Below, piece by piece: positions 18,748-26,560 of a DNA stretch of 64,000 nt. Source of the stretch: Agromyces agglutinans (GTDB taxonomy: Bacteria; Actinomycetota; Actinomycetes; Actinomycetales; Microbacteriaceae); contig NZ_WJIF01000003.1 of NCBI RefSeq assembly GCF_009647605.1, positions 283,987-347,986 on the forward strand, written 5' to 3'. The first letter of the stretch is position 1. Each line of letters begins with the position of its first letter. The notes under the pieces were generated by a model. That model was not told where the DNA came from. It ran no database searches and worked only from the letters and a program-made list of their open reading frames with translations. The translations under genes and the position numbers were made by a program.

Positions 18748-18944
18748 GGTGAAGGTGCCGGTCAAGCGGATTCACGTTGGAGCGCCCTTCCGCTGCTGGG
18801 ATGCGCAGATGCCGGCCACGGGCGCCCGAAGCCGCGTGATGGCGAGCGCTCGATCGCTTGCTTCGTTTCAATGTTGTCGGCCGACTGAATGTAGTCGGCG
18901 GACACGGTCATCGAAGCGCTCCGGAAGCTTCGCGGTGGGGGCGG

Positions 18945-18974
18945 TTGCGCATCCGGCTCGGCTCGACTTATGCT
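18945..18974 (+). promoter_or_regulatory. Predicted promoter of the rhaM-rhaI-aldolase-rhaB operon
   Basis: TTGCGC (18945-18950) and TATGCT (18969-18974) are 18 bp apart. The operator at 18975-18986 starts directly after the -10 box and would cover the transcription start. Confidence 0.6.
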
Positions 18975-18986
18975 TGAAACGATTCA
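18975..18986. promoter_or_regulatory. LacI-type operator O3
   Basis: TGAAACGATTCA, identical to O1 on the other strand, with T-rich flanks. Position over the start site of the catabolic operon makes it the primary repression site. Confidence 0.8.
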
Positions 18987-19033
18987 TTCACCCGGTGCCA
19001 TCCGGATGACAGAGAGAAGCGAGCTGTTCGACG

Positions 19034-19402
19034 ATGAGCGACGACACCACCCCGCAGCGCGTCTGCTTCCAGCTGCAGGTCGACCCCTCGCGCCTCGACG
19101 AGTACCGCGAGCGGCACGCCGCCGTGTGGCCCGAGATGCTGCGCGCGATCGAGGCATCCGGCCGGCGCAACTACTCGCTCTTCCTCCGCGACGACGGACT
19201 GCTCATCGGCTACTACGAGACCGATGACGACGAGGCATCCCAGCGCGCGCTCGAGACCGATCCGCGCACCGCCGCGTGGGAGGCCGACATGGCGCCGTTC
19301 TTCGTCGCCCTCGACGGCACCCGCCCCGACCAGGGCGCGCCTCGACTCCCCGAGGTGTTCCACCTCGAAGACCAGCTCGCCGCACTCGCCGACGAGCGCT
19401 GA
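19034..19402 (+). CDS. rhaM: L-rhamnose mutarotase
   Basis: 122 aa. QRVCFQLQVDPSRLDEYRERHAAVWPEML, RRNYSLFLRDDGLLIGYYE and LPEVFHLEDQLAAL are the RhaM signature blocks, with the catalytic His in ERHAAVWP. It supplies the anomer used by the isomerase encoded 36 bp downstream. First gene of the plus-strand catabolic operon. Several GAGGCATCC motifs interrupt its otherwise GCC/TCG-rich coding. Confidence 0.95.
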   Translation: MSDDTTPQRVCFQLQVDPSRLDEYRERHAAVWPEMLRAIEASGRRNYSLFLRDDGLLIGYYETDDDEASQRALETDPRTAAWEADMAPFFVALDGTRPDQGAPRLPEVFHLEDQLAALADER

Positions 19403-19438
19403 GCCCGAGACATCCGACCGAAAGAAAGCAGGAACACC

Positions 19439-20605
19439 GTGAGCATCCTCTCCGAGGCCGTCCAGGCCGAGCTGGCGAAGCAGGCGATCGAGCTGCCCAG
19501 CTGGGCGTTCGGCAACTCAGGCACCCGGTTCAAGGTCTTCGCGACCCCCGGCACGCCGCGCGACCCCTACGAGAAGATCGCGGATGCCGCGCAGGTGCAC
19601 CGCTACACCGCGCTCGCGCCCACGGTCGCGCTGCACATCCCGTGGGACCGCGTCGACGACTACGACGCGCTCAAGCGCCACGCCGAAGGGCTCGGCGTCG
19701 AGCTCGGCACGATCAACTCGAACACGTTCCAGGACGACGACTACAAGTTCGGCGCCCTCACGCACGAAGACGCCGCGGTGCGCCGCAAGGCGATCGACCA
19801 CCACTTCGAGTGCATCGACATCATGCACGCGACCGGTTCGCGCGACCTCAAGATCTGGCTCGCCGAGGGCTCGAACTACCCGGGCCAGGCCGACCTGCGC
19901 GGCCGGCAGGATCGCCTGCACGAGTCGCTCCAGGAGATCTACGCGCGACTCGGCGACGACCAGCGCCTCGTGCTCGAGTACAAGTTCTTCGAGCCGGCGT
20001 TCTACCACACGGATGTCCCGGACTGGGGCACGAGCTACGCCCAGGTCGCCGCGCTCGGCGAGAAGGCCATGGTCTGCCTCGACACGGGCCACCACGCGCC
20101 GGGCACGAACATCGAGTTCATCGTCATGCAGCTGCTGCGGCTCGGCAAGCTGGGCTCGTTCGACTTCAACTCGCGGTTCTACGCCGACGACGACCTGATC
20201 GTGGGCGCGGCCGACCCGTTCCAGCTGTTCCGGATCGTGTTCGAGGTGCTCCGCGGCGGCGGTCTCAACAACCCCGACGTCGCGTTCATGCTCGACCAGT
20301 GCCACAACGTGGAGGACAAGATCCCGGGCCAGATCCGCAGCGTCCTGAACGTGCAGGAGATGACCGCCCGCGCACTCCTCGTCGACCGCGAGGCCCTCGC
20401 CGCCGCCCAGCGCTCGGGTGACGTGCTCGAGGCCAACCGCATCTTCATGGACGCGTTCTACACCGACGTGCGCCCCGCCCTGGCCGAGTGGCGCGAGTCG
20501 CGCGGCCTGCCGGCCGATCCGATGGCCGCGTTCGCCGAGTCGGGCTACCTCGCGCAGATCGCGGCCGACCGCGTGGGCGGCGTGCAGGCCGGCTGGGGCG
20601 CCTGA
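19439..20605 (+). CDS. rhaI: L-rhamnose isomerase (RhaI type)
   Basis: 388 aa from a GTG preceded by AGCAGGA. The TIM-barrel metal site is visible in WLAEGSNYPGQ, EYKFFEPAFYHTDVPDWG, CLDTGHHAPGTNIE and FDFNSRFYADDDLIVG. This matches the Pseudomonas/Rhizobium-type enzyme rather than E. coli RhaA. It converts L-rhamnose to L-rhamnulose using divalent metal in the cytoplasm. Confidence 0.95.
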   Translation: MSILSEAVQAELAKQAIELPSWAFGNSGTRFKVFATPGTPRDPYEKIADAAQVHRYTALAPTVALHIPWDRVDDYDALKRHAEGLGVELGTINSNTFQDDDYKFGALTHEDAAVRRKAIDHHFECIDIMHATGSRDLKIWLAEGSNYPGQADLRGRQDRLHESLQEIYARLGDDQRLVLEYKFFEPAFYHTDVPDWGTSYAQVAALGEKAMVCLDTGHHAPGTNIEFIVMQLLRLGKLGSFDFNSRFYADDDLIVGAADPFQLFRIVFEVLRGGGLNNPDVAFMLDQCHNVEDKIPGQIRSVLNVQEMTARALLVDREALAAAQRSGDVLEANRIFMDAFYTDVRPALAEWRESRGLPADPMAAFAESGYLAQIAADRVGGVQAGWGA

Positions 20606-20619
20606 GCCGCACCGCCGGG

Positions 20620-20652
20620 CCTCGATACGGCGGCTTCGCGGCCGACTCGACC
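20620..20652. repeat. REP-like element between rhaI and the aldolase gene
   Basis: CCTCGATACGGCGGCTTCGC then GGCCGACTCGACC: the outer parts CTCGATACG and ACTCGACC frame a GC-rich hairpin core. The same frame, in the opposite orientation and with a different core, occurs at 47871-47901. Two diverged copies in one window suggest a dispersed palindromic repeat family. Confidence 0.55.
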
Positions 20653-20679
20653 GACAGAACTCACGACGAAGGACACACC

Positions 20680-22716
20680 ATGACGAACCAGGCAGCTGCC
20701 GAGCTCATCGCGCGGTCGAACCGCCTCGGCGCCGACCCGAAGAACACGAACTACGCCGGCGGCAACACGTCGGCCAAGGGCACCGAGACCGACCCGGTCA
20801 CCGGCGAGCCCGTCGAGCTGATGTGGGTCAAGGGCTCGGGCGGCGACCTCGGCACGCTCACCGAGCAGGGTCTCGCGGTGCTGCGCCTCGACCGCCTGCG
20901 CGCACTCGTCGACGTGTACCCCGGCGTCGACCGCGAAGACGAGATGGTCGCCGCGTTCGACTACACGCTGCACGGCAAGGGCGGCGCGGCGCCGTCGATC
21001 GACACGGCCATGCACGGCCTCGTCGACGCGGCGCACGTCGACCACCTGCACCCCGACTCCGGCATCGCGATCGCCACCGCGGCCGACGGCGAGGAGCTCA
21101 CGGCGAAGATCTTCGGCGACCGGGTCGTCTGGGTGCCGTGGCGCCGGCCCGGCTTCCAGCTCGGGCTCGACATCGCCGAGATCAAGGCGGCGAACCCGCA
21201 GGCGATCGGATGCATCCTCGGCGGCCACGGCATCACCGCGTGGGGCGACACGTCGGAGGAGAGCGAGCGCAACTCGCTCTGGATCATCGACACCGCCGCC
21301 GCGTACCTCGCCGAGCACGGGGCATCCGAGCCGTTCGGCGCCGTCGTGCCGGGATACGAGCCGCTCGAGGCATCCGAACGCCGCGCGAAGGCGGCCGCGC
21401 TCGCGCCGACGATCCGCGGGCTCGCGAGCCACGACCGCCCCATGGTCGGCCACTTCACCGACGACGACGTGGTGCTCGAGTTCCTGAGCCGCGAGAAGCT
21501 CGCACCGCTCGCCACGCTCGGCACCAGCTGCCCCGACCACTTCCTGCGCACCAAGGTGAAGCCGCTCGTGCTCGACCTGCCCGCGTCGGCGAGTGTCGAG
21601 GAGAGCATCGCGCGCCTCAAGGAGCTGCACGAGCAGTACCGCGCCGACTACCGCGCGTACTACGACGCGTACGCCACCGACGCGAGCCCCGCGATCCGCG
21701 GCGCCGACCCGGCGATCGTGCTCGTGCCCGGCGTCGGCATGTTCAGCTTCGGCGCGAACAAGCAGACGGCGCGCGTCGCGGGCGAGTTCTACGTCAACGC
21801 GATCAACGTCATGCGCGGCGCGGAGTCGGTCTCGACCTACTCCCCCATCAGCGACGCCGAGAAGTTCGCGATCGAATACTGGGCGCTCGAGGAGGCGAAG
21901 CTCCAACGGATGCCGAAGCCCAAGCCGCACGCGACGCGCATCGCGCTCGTCACGGGCGCCGCGTCGGGCATCGGCAAGGCGATCGCGACGCGGCTCGCCG
22001 CCGAGGGCGCGTGCGTCGTCATCGCCGACCTCGACCTCGAGAAGGCGCAGGCCGCCGCCGCCGAGATCGGGTCGACGGATGTCGCGATCGGCGTCGCCGC
22101 GAACGTGACGGATGCCTCGGCCGTGCAGTCGGCGATCGACGAGGCCGTGCTCGCGTTCGGCGGCCTCGACCTCGTCGTGAACAACGCCGGACTCTCGCTG
22201 TCGAAGCCGCTCCTCGAGACGACCGAGGCCGACTGGGACCTCCAGCACGACGTCATGGCGAAGGGCTCGTTCCTGGTGTCGAAGGCGGCGGCCCGCGTCT
22301 TGATCGAGCAGGACCTCGGCGGCGACATCGTCTACATCTCGTCCAAGAACTCGGTGTTCGCGGGGCCCAACAACATCGCCTACTCGGCGACGAAGGCCGA
22401 CCAGGCGCACCAGGTGCGGCTGCTCGCGGTCGAGCTCGGCGAGTACGGCATCAAGGTCAACGGCATCAACCCCGACGGAGTCGTGCGCGGCTCGGGCATC
22501 TTCGCCTCGGGCTGGGGTGCGAACCGGGCGAAGACGTACGGCATCCCCGAGGAGGACCTCGGCAAGTTCTACGCCCAGCGCACGATCCTCAAGCGCGAAG
22601 TGCTCCCCGAGCACGTCGCGAACGCGGTGATCGTGCTGACGGGACCCGAGCTCAGCCACACGACGGGCCTGCACATCCCGGTCGACGCCGGGGTCGCGGC
22701 CGCGTTCCTGCGATGA
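20680..22716 (+). CDS. Bifunctional rhamnulose-1-phosphate aldolase / short-chain dehydrogenase
   Basis: 678 aa from the ATG at 20680 (AAGGA upstream). Residues 1-400 are a class II aldolase domain: NTNYAGGNTSAKG, zinc ligands in VDHLHPDSG (His122, His124) and GGHGITAWG. Residues 418-678 are an SDR domain: TGAASGIG (425-432), NNAG, and catalytic Ser555, Tyr568 and Lys572 (YSATK). The aldolase splits L-rhamnulose-1-phosphate into DHAP and L-lactaldehyde, and the dehydrogenase half handles L-lactaldehyde (to lactate or propanediol). Fusion keeps the reactive aldehyde local. The reaction direction is inferred. Confidence 0.93.
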   Translation: MTNQAAAELIARSNRLGADPKNTNYAGGNTSAKGTETDPVTGEPVELMWVKGSGGDLGTLTEQGLAVLRLDRLRALVDVYPGVDREDEMVAAFDYTLHGKGGAAPSIDTAMHGLVDAAHVDHLHPDSGIAIATAADGEELTAKIFGDRVVWVPWRRPGFQLGLDIAEIKAANPQAIGCILGGHGITAWGDTSEESERNSLWIIDTAAAYLAEHGASEPFGAVVPGYEPLEASERRAKAAALAPTIRGLASHDRPMVGHFTDDDVVLEFLSREKLAPLATLGTSCPDHFLRTKVKPLVLDLPASASVEESIARLKELHEQYRADYRAYYDAYATDASPAIRGADPAIVLVPGVGMFSFGANKQTARVAGEFYVNAINVMRGAESVSTYSPISDAEKFAIEYWALEEAKLQRMPKPKPHATRIALVTGAASGIGKAIATRLAAEGACVVIADLDLEKAQAAAAEIGSTDVAIGVAANVTDASAVQSAIDEAVLAFGGLDLVVNNAGLSLSKPLLETTEADWDLQHDVMAKGSFLVSKAAARVLIEQDLGGDIVYISSKNSVFAGPNNIAYSATKADQAHQVRLLAVELGEYGIKVNGINPDGVVRGSGIFASGWGANRAKTYGIPEEDLGKFYAQRTILKREVLPEHVANAVIVLTGPELSHTTGLHIPVDAGVAAAFLR

Positions 22717-24206
22717 GCGCGTTCGGCGGGCGCCCGCAGGCGGCGGGAACGGTCGCCGCGGTCGACCTCGGGGCGACGAGCGGGCGGGTGATCCTCGGTC
22801 GCGTCGACCAGTCCGCCGGCACGCTCGAGCTCGACCACGTCGCGCGCTTCCCGAACGGTCCAGTGCGCCTCGCCTCGGGCCTGCACTGGGATTTCACCGG
22901 GCTCTACCGCGACCTCACCCGCGGGCTCGCCGACGCGTTCCGGCGCGACCCCTCGGTCGCCTCGATCGGCATCGACTCCTGGGCGGTCGACTACGGGCTG
23001 CTGCGCGGCGGACGCCTGCTCGGCGAGCCGTTCCACTACCGCGACGACCGCAACGCCGCCGCGGTCGAGCGGGTGCACCGCCGTGTTCCGTTCGAGGAGC
23101 TGTACCGCCGCAACGGCCTGCAGTTCCTGCCGTTCAACACGGTGTACCAGCTGGCCGCGGAAAGCGCCGGGCCCGACAGCGGGGCGGGCGACGGCGGATC
23201 CGGCGACGGCGGATGGCTCGGCCTCGCCGACTCGCTGCTCCTCGTGCCCGACCTCATCGGGTTCCAGCTGACGGGCGGCCGCTTCGCGGAGCGCACGAAC
23301 GCCTCGACGACGGGTCTCCTCGGCGTGCACTCGGGCGAGTGGGACGACGAGCTCATCGAACGGCTGGGGTTCCCCGCATCCGTCTTCGCGCCGATCGTCG
23401 CTCCCGGCGACTCGCTCGGCGCGCTGCGCCCGCCGGTCGCCGACGAGCTCGGCGCACCCGCCGGCGTCGAGGTCGTCGCCGTCGGCTCGCACGACACGGC
23501 CTCGGCCGTCGTCGCCGTGCCGATGGAGGCATCCTCGGCCGCCTACATCTCGTGCGGCACGTGGGGCCTCGTCGGCGTCGAGCTGGAGCATCCGGTCACG
23601 TCGGATGCCGCGCGCGAGGCGAACTTCACGAACGAGGGCGGCGTCGACGGTCGCGTGCGGTTCCTGCACAACGTCATGGGCCTGTGGCTGCTGTCGGAGT
23701 CCGTGCGGTGGTGGGAACGCGACGGCGAGACCATCGAGCTCGCCGAGCTGCTCGCGGCCGCGGCATCCGTCACCGGTCCCGTCGCGGTCTTCGACGCCGA
23801 CGACGCGCGCTTCCTCGCGCCCGGCGACCTGCCCGGACGCATCGCCGAGTGGTGCGCCGAGCACGGCGTGCCGGCGCCGCGGACGCGCGCCGAGTTCGCA
23901 CGCTCGATCATCGAGTCGCTCGCCGAGGCGTTCGCCGGTGCGGTGCGCCAGGCCTCGGTGCTCTCGGGCGTCGACGTCGAGACCATCCACATCGTGGGCG
24001 GCGGCGCGCTCAACGAGCTGCTCTGCCGGCGCACGGCCGATCGCTCGGGGCTTCCGGTGCTCGCGGGCCCCGTCGAGGCGACCGCGATCGGCAACGTGCT
24101 CGTGCAGGCGCGCGCGCAGGGGTTCGCGAGCGGATCGCTCGAGGACCTGCGCGCGCTCGTCGCGCGCGCCTTCCCGCCGAGGCGGTACGAGCCCCGCGCG
24201 CGCTGA
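22713..24206 (+). CDS. rhaB: Rhamnulokinase
   Basis: 497 aa, ATG overlapping the aldolase stop (ATGA). FGGY-family kinase: VAAVDLGATSGRVILGRV (phosphate loop), SIGIDSWAVDYGLL, YRDDRNAAAVERVH, SCGTWGLVGVELEHPV and HIVGGGALNELLCRRTADR. It phosphorylates L-rhamnulose at C1 with ATP. A short Gly/Asp/Ser linker (near residues 150-168) is inserted after NTVYQLAAES and may be a recent low-complexity expansion. Confidence 0.95.
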   Translation: MSAFGGRPQAAGTVAAVDLGATSGRVILGRVDQSAGTLELDHVARFPNGPVRLASGLHWDFTGLYRDLTRGLADAFRRDPSVASIGIDSWAVDYGLLRGGRLLGEPFHYRDDRNAAAVERVHRRVPFEELYRRNGLQFLPFNTVYQLAAESAGPDSGAGDGGSGDGGWLGLADSLLLVPDLIGFQLTGGRFAERTNASTTGLLGVHSGEWDDELIERLGFPASVFAPIVAPGDSLGALRPPVADELGAPAGVEVVAVGSHDTASAVVAVPMEASSAAYISCGTWGLVGVELEHPVTSDAAREANFTNEGGVDGRVRFLHNVMGLWLLSESVRWWERDGETIELAELLAAAASVTGPVAVFDADDARFLAPGDLPGRIAEWCAEHGVPAPRTRAEFARSIIESLAEAFAGAVRQASVLSGVDVETIHIVGGGALNELLCRRTADRSGLPVLAGPVEATAIGNVLVQARAQGFASGSLEDLRALVARAFPPRRYEPRAR

Positions 24207-24229
24207 CGTCGCAGATCCGCCGGCCGTCG

Positions 24230-24781
24230 TCACCGCGCAGCGGATGCCGCGGCGACGGCTTCGCCCGTCGGCGCGGGCGTGCCCGAGGGCGCGGTCGCAC
24301 CCCGCGATGCGCCCACCGCCGCACGCCCGACCGCGTTCTGCGTGTCGCGCATGCCCATGATCGAGACGCCCACGCCGTAGGTCACGAAGTCGCCGGTCGG
24401 TCGTACCGCGACCGCGATGATCGGCTCGTCGTCGTTCAGCTCGAGTCCGTGCAGCAGGGCGCGCGACGCCGCCTCGGAGAGCTGTTCGGGCGGCAGGATC
24501 TCGGCAACGCCCGTGAAGGTGATCGTGGCCGCCGGAATCTTGACCCAGGGCACGAACGGGATGCGCTTCGCGATCGGCACGGTGATGGAGATGCCCGGAT
24601 TCGCGGCGAGGTGCCGCGCCTTCCACGAGTGCGCCTCGGTCGTGAACCAGATGCGGCCGTCGTCGACGGTGTGCATGACGCCCGCGGTGCGCGCCTCGCC
24701 CCGGGCCGACACCATGCCGACGACCAGGAAGTTCTCGTTCGCGATGGCCGTCCAGACGGCTTCGCTCGTGATGTCGACCAT
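24230..24781 (-). CDS. Pyridoxamine 5'-phosphate oxidase-fold protein
   Basis: 183 aa. FLVVGMVSARGEARTAGVMHTVDDGRIWFTTEAHSWKARHL and NPGISITVPIAKRI are typical of the split-barrel flavin/F420-binding fold. The C-terminal ~30 residues are Ala/Gly/Thr-rich and probably disordered. It diverges from a TetR gene and shares three operators with it (24794-24855), so it is the likely regulatory target. Members bind FMN, F420 or haem and reduce small molecules; substrate unknown. Confidence 0.82.
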   Translation of the reverse strand: MVDITSEAVWTAIANENFLVVGMVSARGEARTAGVMHTVDDGRIWFTTEAHSWKARHLAANPGISITVPIAKRIPFVPWVKIPAATITFTGVAEILPPEQLSEAASRALLHGLELNDDEPIIAVAVRPTGDFVTYGVGVSIMGMRDTQNAVGRAAVGASRGATAPSGTPAPTGEAVAAASAAR

Positions 24782-24793
24782 GTCGATCCCTCG

Positions 24794-24855
24794 CTTTACA
24801 TTGTCAAGGCTTTACGTTGTCAAGCAGCGTATGATCGTTCCTTGACGATGTCAAG
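24794..24855. promoter_or_regulatory. Three 15-bp TetR operators
   Basis: CTTTACATTGTCAAG (24794-24808), CTTTACGTTGTCAAG (24810-24824) and CTTGACGATGTCAAG (24841-24855). The third is a perfect 6-3-6 inverted repeat and the others deviate by one base in the left arm. Starts are 16 and 31 bp apart. They fill the region between the divergent PNPOx-fold and TetR genes and overlap promoter hexamers of both. Confidence 0.82.
24826..24854 (-). promoter_or_regulatory. Promoter of the PNPOx-fold gene
   Basis: Minus strand TTGACA (24849-24854), 17-bp spacer, TACGCT (24826-24831). The -35 box lies in the perfect operator and the other two operators lie downstream of the start. On the plus strand TATGAT at 24830-24835 could be the -10 box for the TetR gene. 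Confidence 0.65.
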
Positions 24856-24861
24856 CCGTGC

Positions 24862-25542
24862 GTGAACGACGACTCACCACACGGAACGACGAAGCCGGAC
24901 GGAGACGACGACCAGCCCATGACCAGCACCGCCGCCGCAACCGCATCTCGCCCTTCCTCCGTGCCGGGCGCCCCCGGCCGCGCCGCCCTGCTCCGCGCCA
25001 TGGAGGACCTCGCCCTCGAGCAGGGCGTCAACAACGTCGGCCTGCGCGAGGTCGCGCGCCGCGCCGGACTCTCGCACGCGGCGCCCACGCACTTCTTCGG
25101 CAGCCGCGAGGGCATGATCCGCGCGCTCGCCCTCGACGGGCTCGCGATGCTCGAGGACGAGCTCTGCGCCGCGCAGGAACGGTCCGCCCACCTGCCCGGA
25201 CGCGAGCGACTCGTCGCCGACGGCGTCGAGTTCGTCGCGTTCGCGCTGCGGCATCCGGCGCACTACGACGCGATGTTCCGTACGCCGACGCCGGCGCGGG
25301 GCGACGACGTGCTCGACCGCGCCCGGCTCGCCGCGCTCGAGGGCCTGCGCGCACTGGTCGAGCAGGTGCACGCCGACGGGGCCATCGGTGGCGACCCCGA
25401 GACGATCTACCTCCAGCTCTGCGCGATGAGCCACGGCATCGCCTCCCTCGCGGTCGACGGGCTCCTGCACGACTTCGGCGGTGCCGCCGGGCCCGACGTC
25501 ATCGAGCGCATCATCCGCGCCCAGGTCGCGCAGCTGCCCTGA
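24862..25542 (+). CDS. TetR/AcrR family transcriptional regulator
   Basis: 226 aa from a GTG at 24862; an ATG at 24919 with GGAG upstream is an equally possible start and would remove a disordered 19-residue leader. HTH: GRAALLRAMEDLALEQGVNNVGLREVARRAGLSHAAPTHFFGSREGMIRAL. The ligand domain FALRHPAHYDAMFRTPTPAR resembles the WHG/TetR_C family. It probably represses itself and the divergent PNPOx-fold gene through the three operators between them. Confidence 0.9.
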   Translation: MNDDSPHGTTKPDGDDDQPMTSTAAATASRPSSVPGAPGRAALLRAMEDLALEQGVNNVGLREVARRAGLSHAAPTHFFGSREGMIRALALDGLAMLEDELCAAQERSAHLPGRERLVADGVEFVAFALRHPAHYDAMFRTPTPARGDDVLDRARLAALEGLRALVEQVHADGAIGGDPETIYLQLCAMSHGIASLAVDGLLHDFGGAAGPDVIERIIRAQVAQLP

Positions 25543-25606
25543 CCGTGCGGCCTCGCCGTGCGCCCTGACCGTGCGCCCGCGCCGGCGACCGGGCAGGATC
25601 GAAGGC

Positions 25607-26533
25607 ATGACCGCTCCGCGACTGCTCGTCTCCCTGCCCGGTGAAACCCTCCGCGAGGCCGTCGGCCCGCTCCCCGACGGCGTCGACGTCGTGATCTGGG
25701 ATCTCGAGTCGCCGCCGCCGGCCGACACGATCGACCTCGTCGTGCCGCCGTACATGGGCACCGCGAAGCGGCTGCACGCGCTCGACGGCGTGACCACGCG
25801 CCTCGTGCAGTCGCAGTCGATCGGCTACGACGACGTGCCCGGGGCGCTGCCGCCCGGACACGTGTACGCGAACGCGGCATCCGTGCACGAGACCTCGACC
25901 GCGGAGCTCGCGGTGGGCCTCGCGATCGCGATGCAGCGCGGCATCCCCGACTTCGTGCGCGCCGCGAGCGAGGGCCGCTGGGCGCCCTCGCGGCACGCGA
26001 GCCTCGCCGACCGGCGCGTCCTGCTCATCGGCTACGGCGGCGTGGGCCGGGCGATCGAGGACCGCCTGGCGCCGTTCGAGGTCGAGATCACCCGGGTCGC
26101 CAGCCGCGCGCGCGACGACGAGCGCGGGCGCATCCACGGCATCGACGAGCTGCCCGACCTGCTGCCCGACGCCGAGGTCGTGATCGTCGGCGTGCCGCTG
26201 ACCGACGCGACGACCGGGCTCGTCGACGCCGCGTTCCTCGCCGCGCTCCCCGACGGCGCGCTCGTCGTCAACATCGCCCGGGGCAAGGTCGCCGACACCG
26301 ACGCGATCCTCGCCGAGGCCGCGTCGGGGCGCCTGCGCTTCGCGCTCGACGTCACCGACCCCGAGCCGCTGCCCGACGGGCATCCGCTCTTCGCGCTGCC
26401 CAACGTGCTCGTCTCACCGCACGTCGGCGGCGCGACGAGCGCGATGATCCCGCGCATGGCGCGCCTCGTCAGGCGCCAGGTCGAGCGGATGCTCCGCGAC
26501 GAGGATCCCGTGAACGTCGTCTACCGGTCCTGA
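25607..26533 (+). CDS. D-isomer-specific 2-hydroxyacid dehydrogenase family protein
   Basis: 308 aa from the ATG at 25607 (GAAGG upstream). NAD-binding fold RRVLLIGYGGVGRAIEDRL, substrate-domain motif ASVHETSTAELAVGLAIAMQR, catalytic Arg in VVNIARGKVADTDAI, Asp/Glu in ALDVTDPEPLPDGHPLF and His in VLVSPHVGGAT: all catalytic positions present. Such enzymes reduce 2-oxoacids (glyoxylate, hydroxypyruvate, phosphoglycerate series) with NAD(P)H. Substrate unresolved. Confidence 0.9.
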   Translation: MTAPRLLVSLPGETLREAVGPLPDGVDVVIWDLESPPPADTIDLVVPPYMGTAKRLHALDGVTTRLVQSQSIGYDDVPGALPPGHVYANAASVHETSTAELAVGLAIAMQRGIPDFVRAASEGRWAPSRHASLADRRVLLIGYGGVGRAIEDRLAPFEVEITRVASRARDDERGRIHGIDELPDLLPDAEVVIVGVPLTDATTGLVDAAFLAALPDGALVVNIARGKVADTDAILAEAASGRLRFALDVTDPEPLPDGHPLFALPNVLVSPHVGGATSAMIPRMARLVRRQVERMLRDEDPVNVVYRS

Positions 26534-26560
26534 CGGCACGCTGCTGGCGGCGGGGCGACC

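Larger units (their letters stand above)
18643..19033. promoter_or_regulatory. Divergent rhamnose control region (391 bp)
   Basis: No gene is present in this gap. It is visibly less GC-rich than its surroundings and holds three good copies and one weak copy (18859-18870) of a palindrome of the form TGAAWCGWTTCA, plus promoter-like hexamers facing both ways. Operators stand close to both putative transcription starts, so one LacI protein could shut both operons and might loop the ~300 bp between the outer sites. Confidence 0.8.

Noticed and set aside
18859..18870. Fourth rha operator TGCTTCGTTTCA
   Set aside because: Only the right half matches the consensus; mentioned as weak in the control region but not listed as a site.
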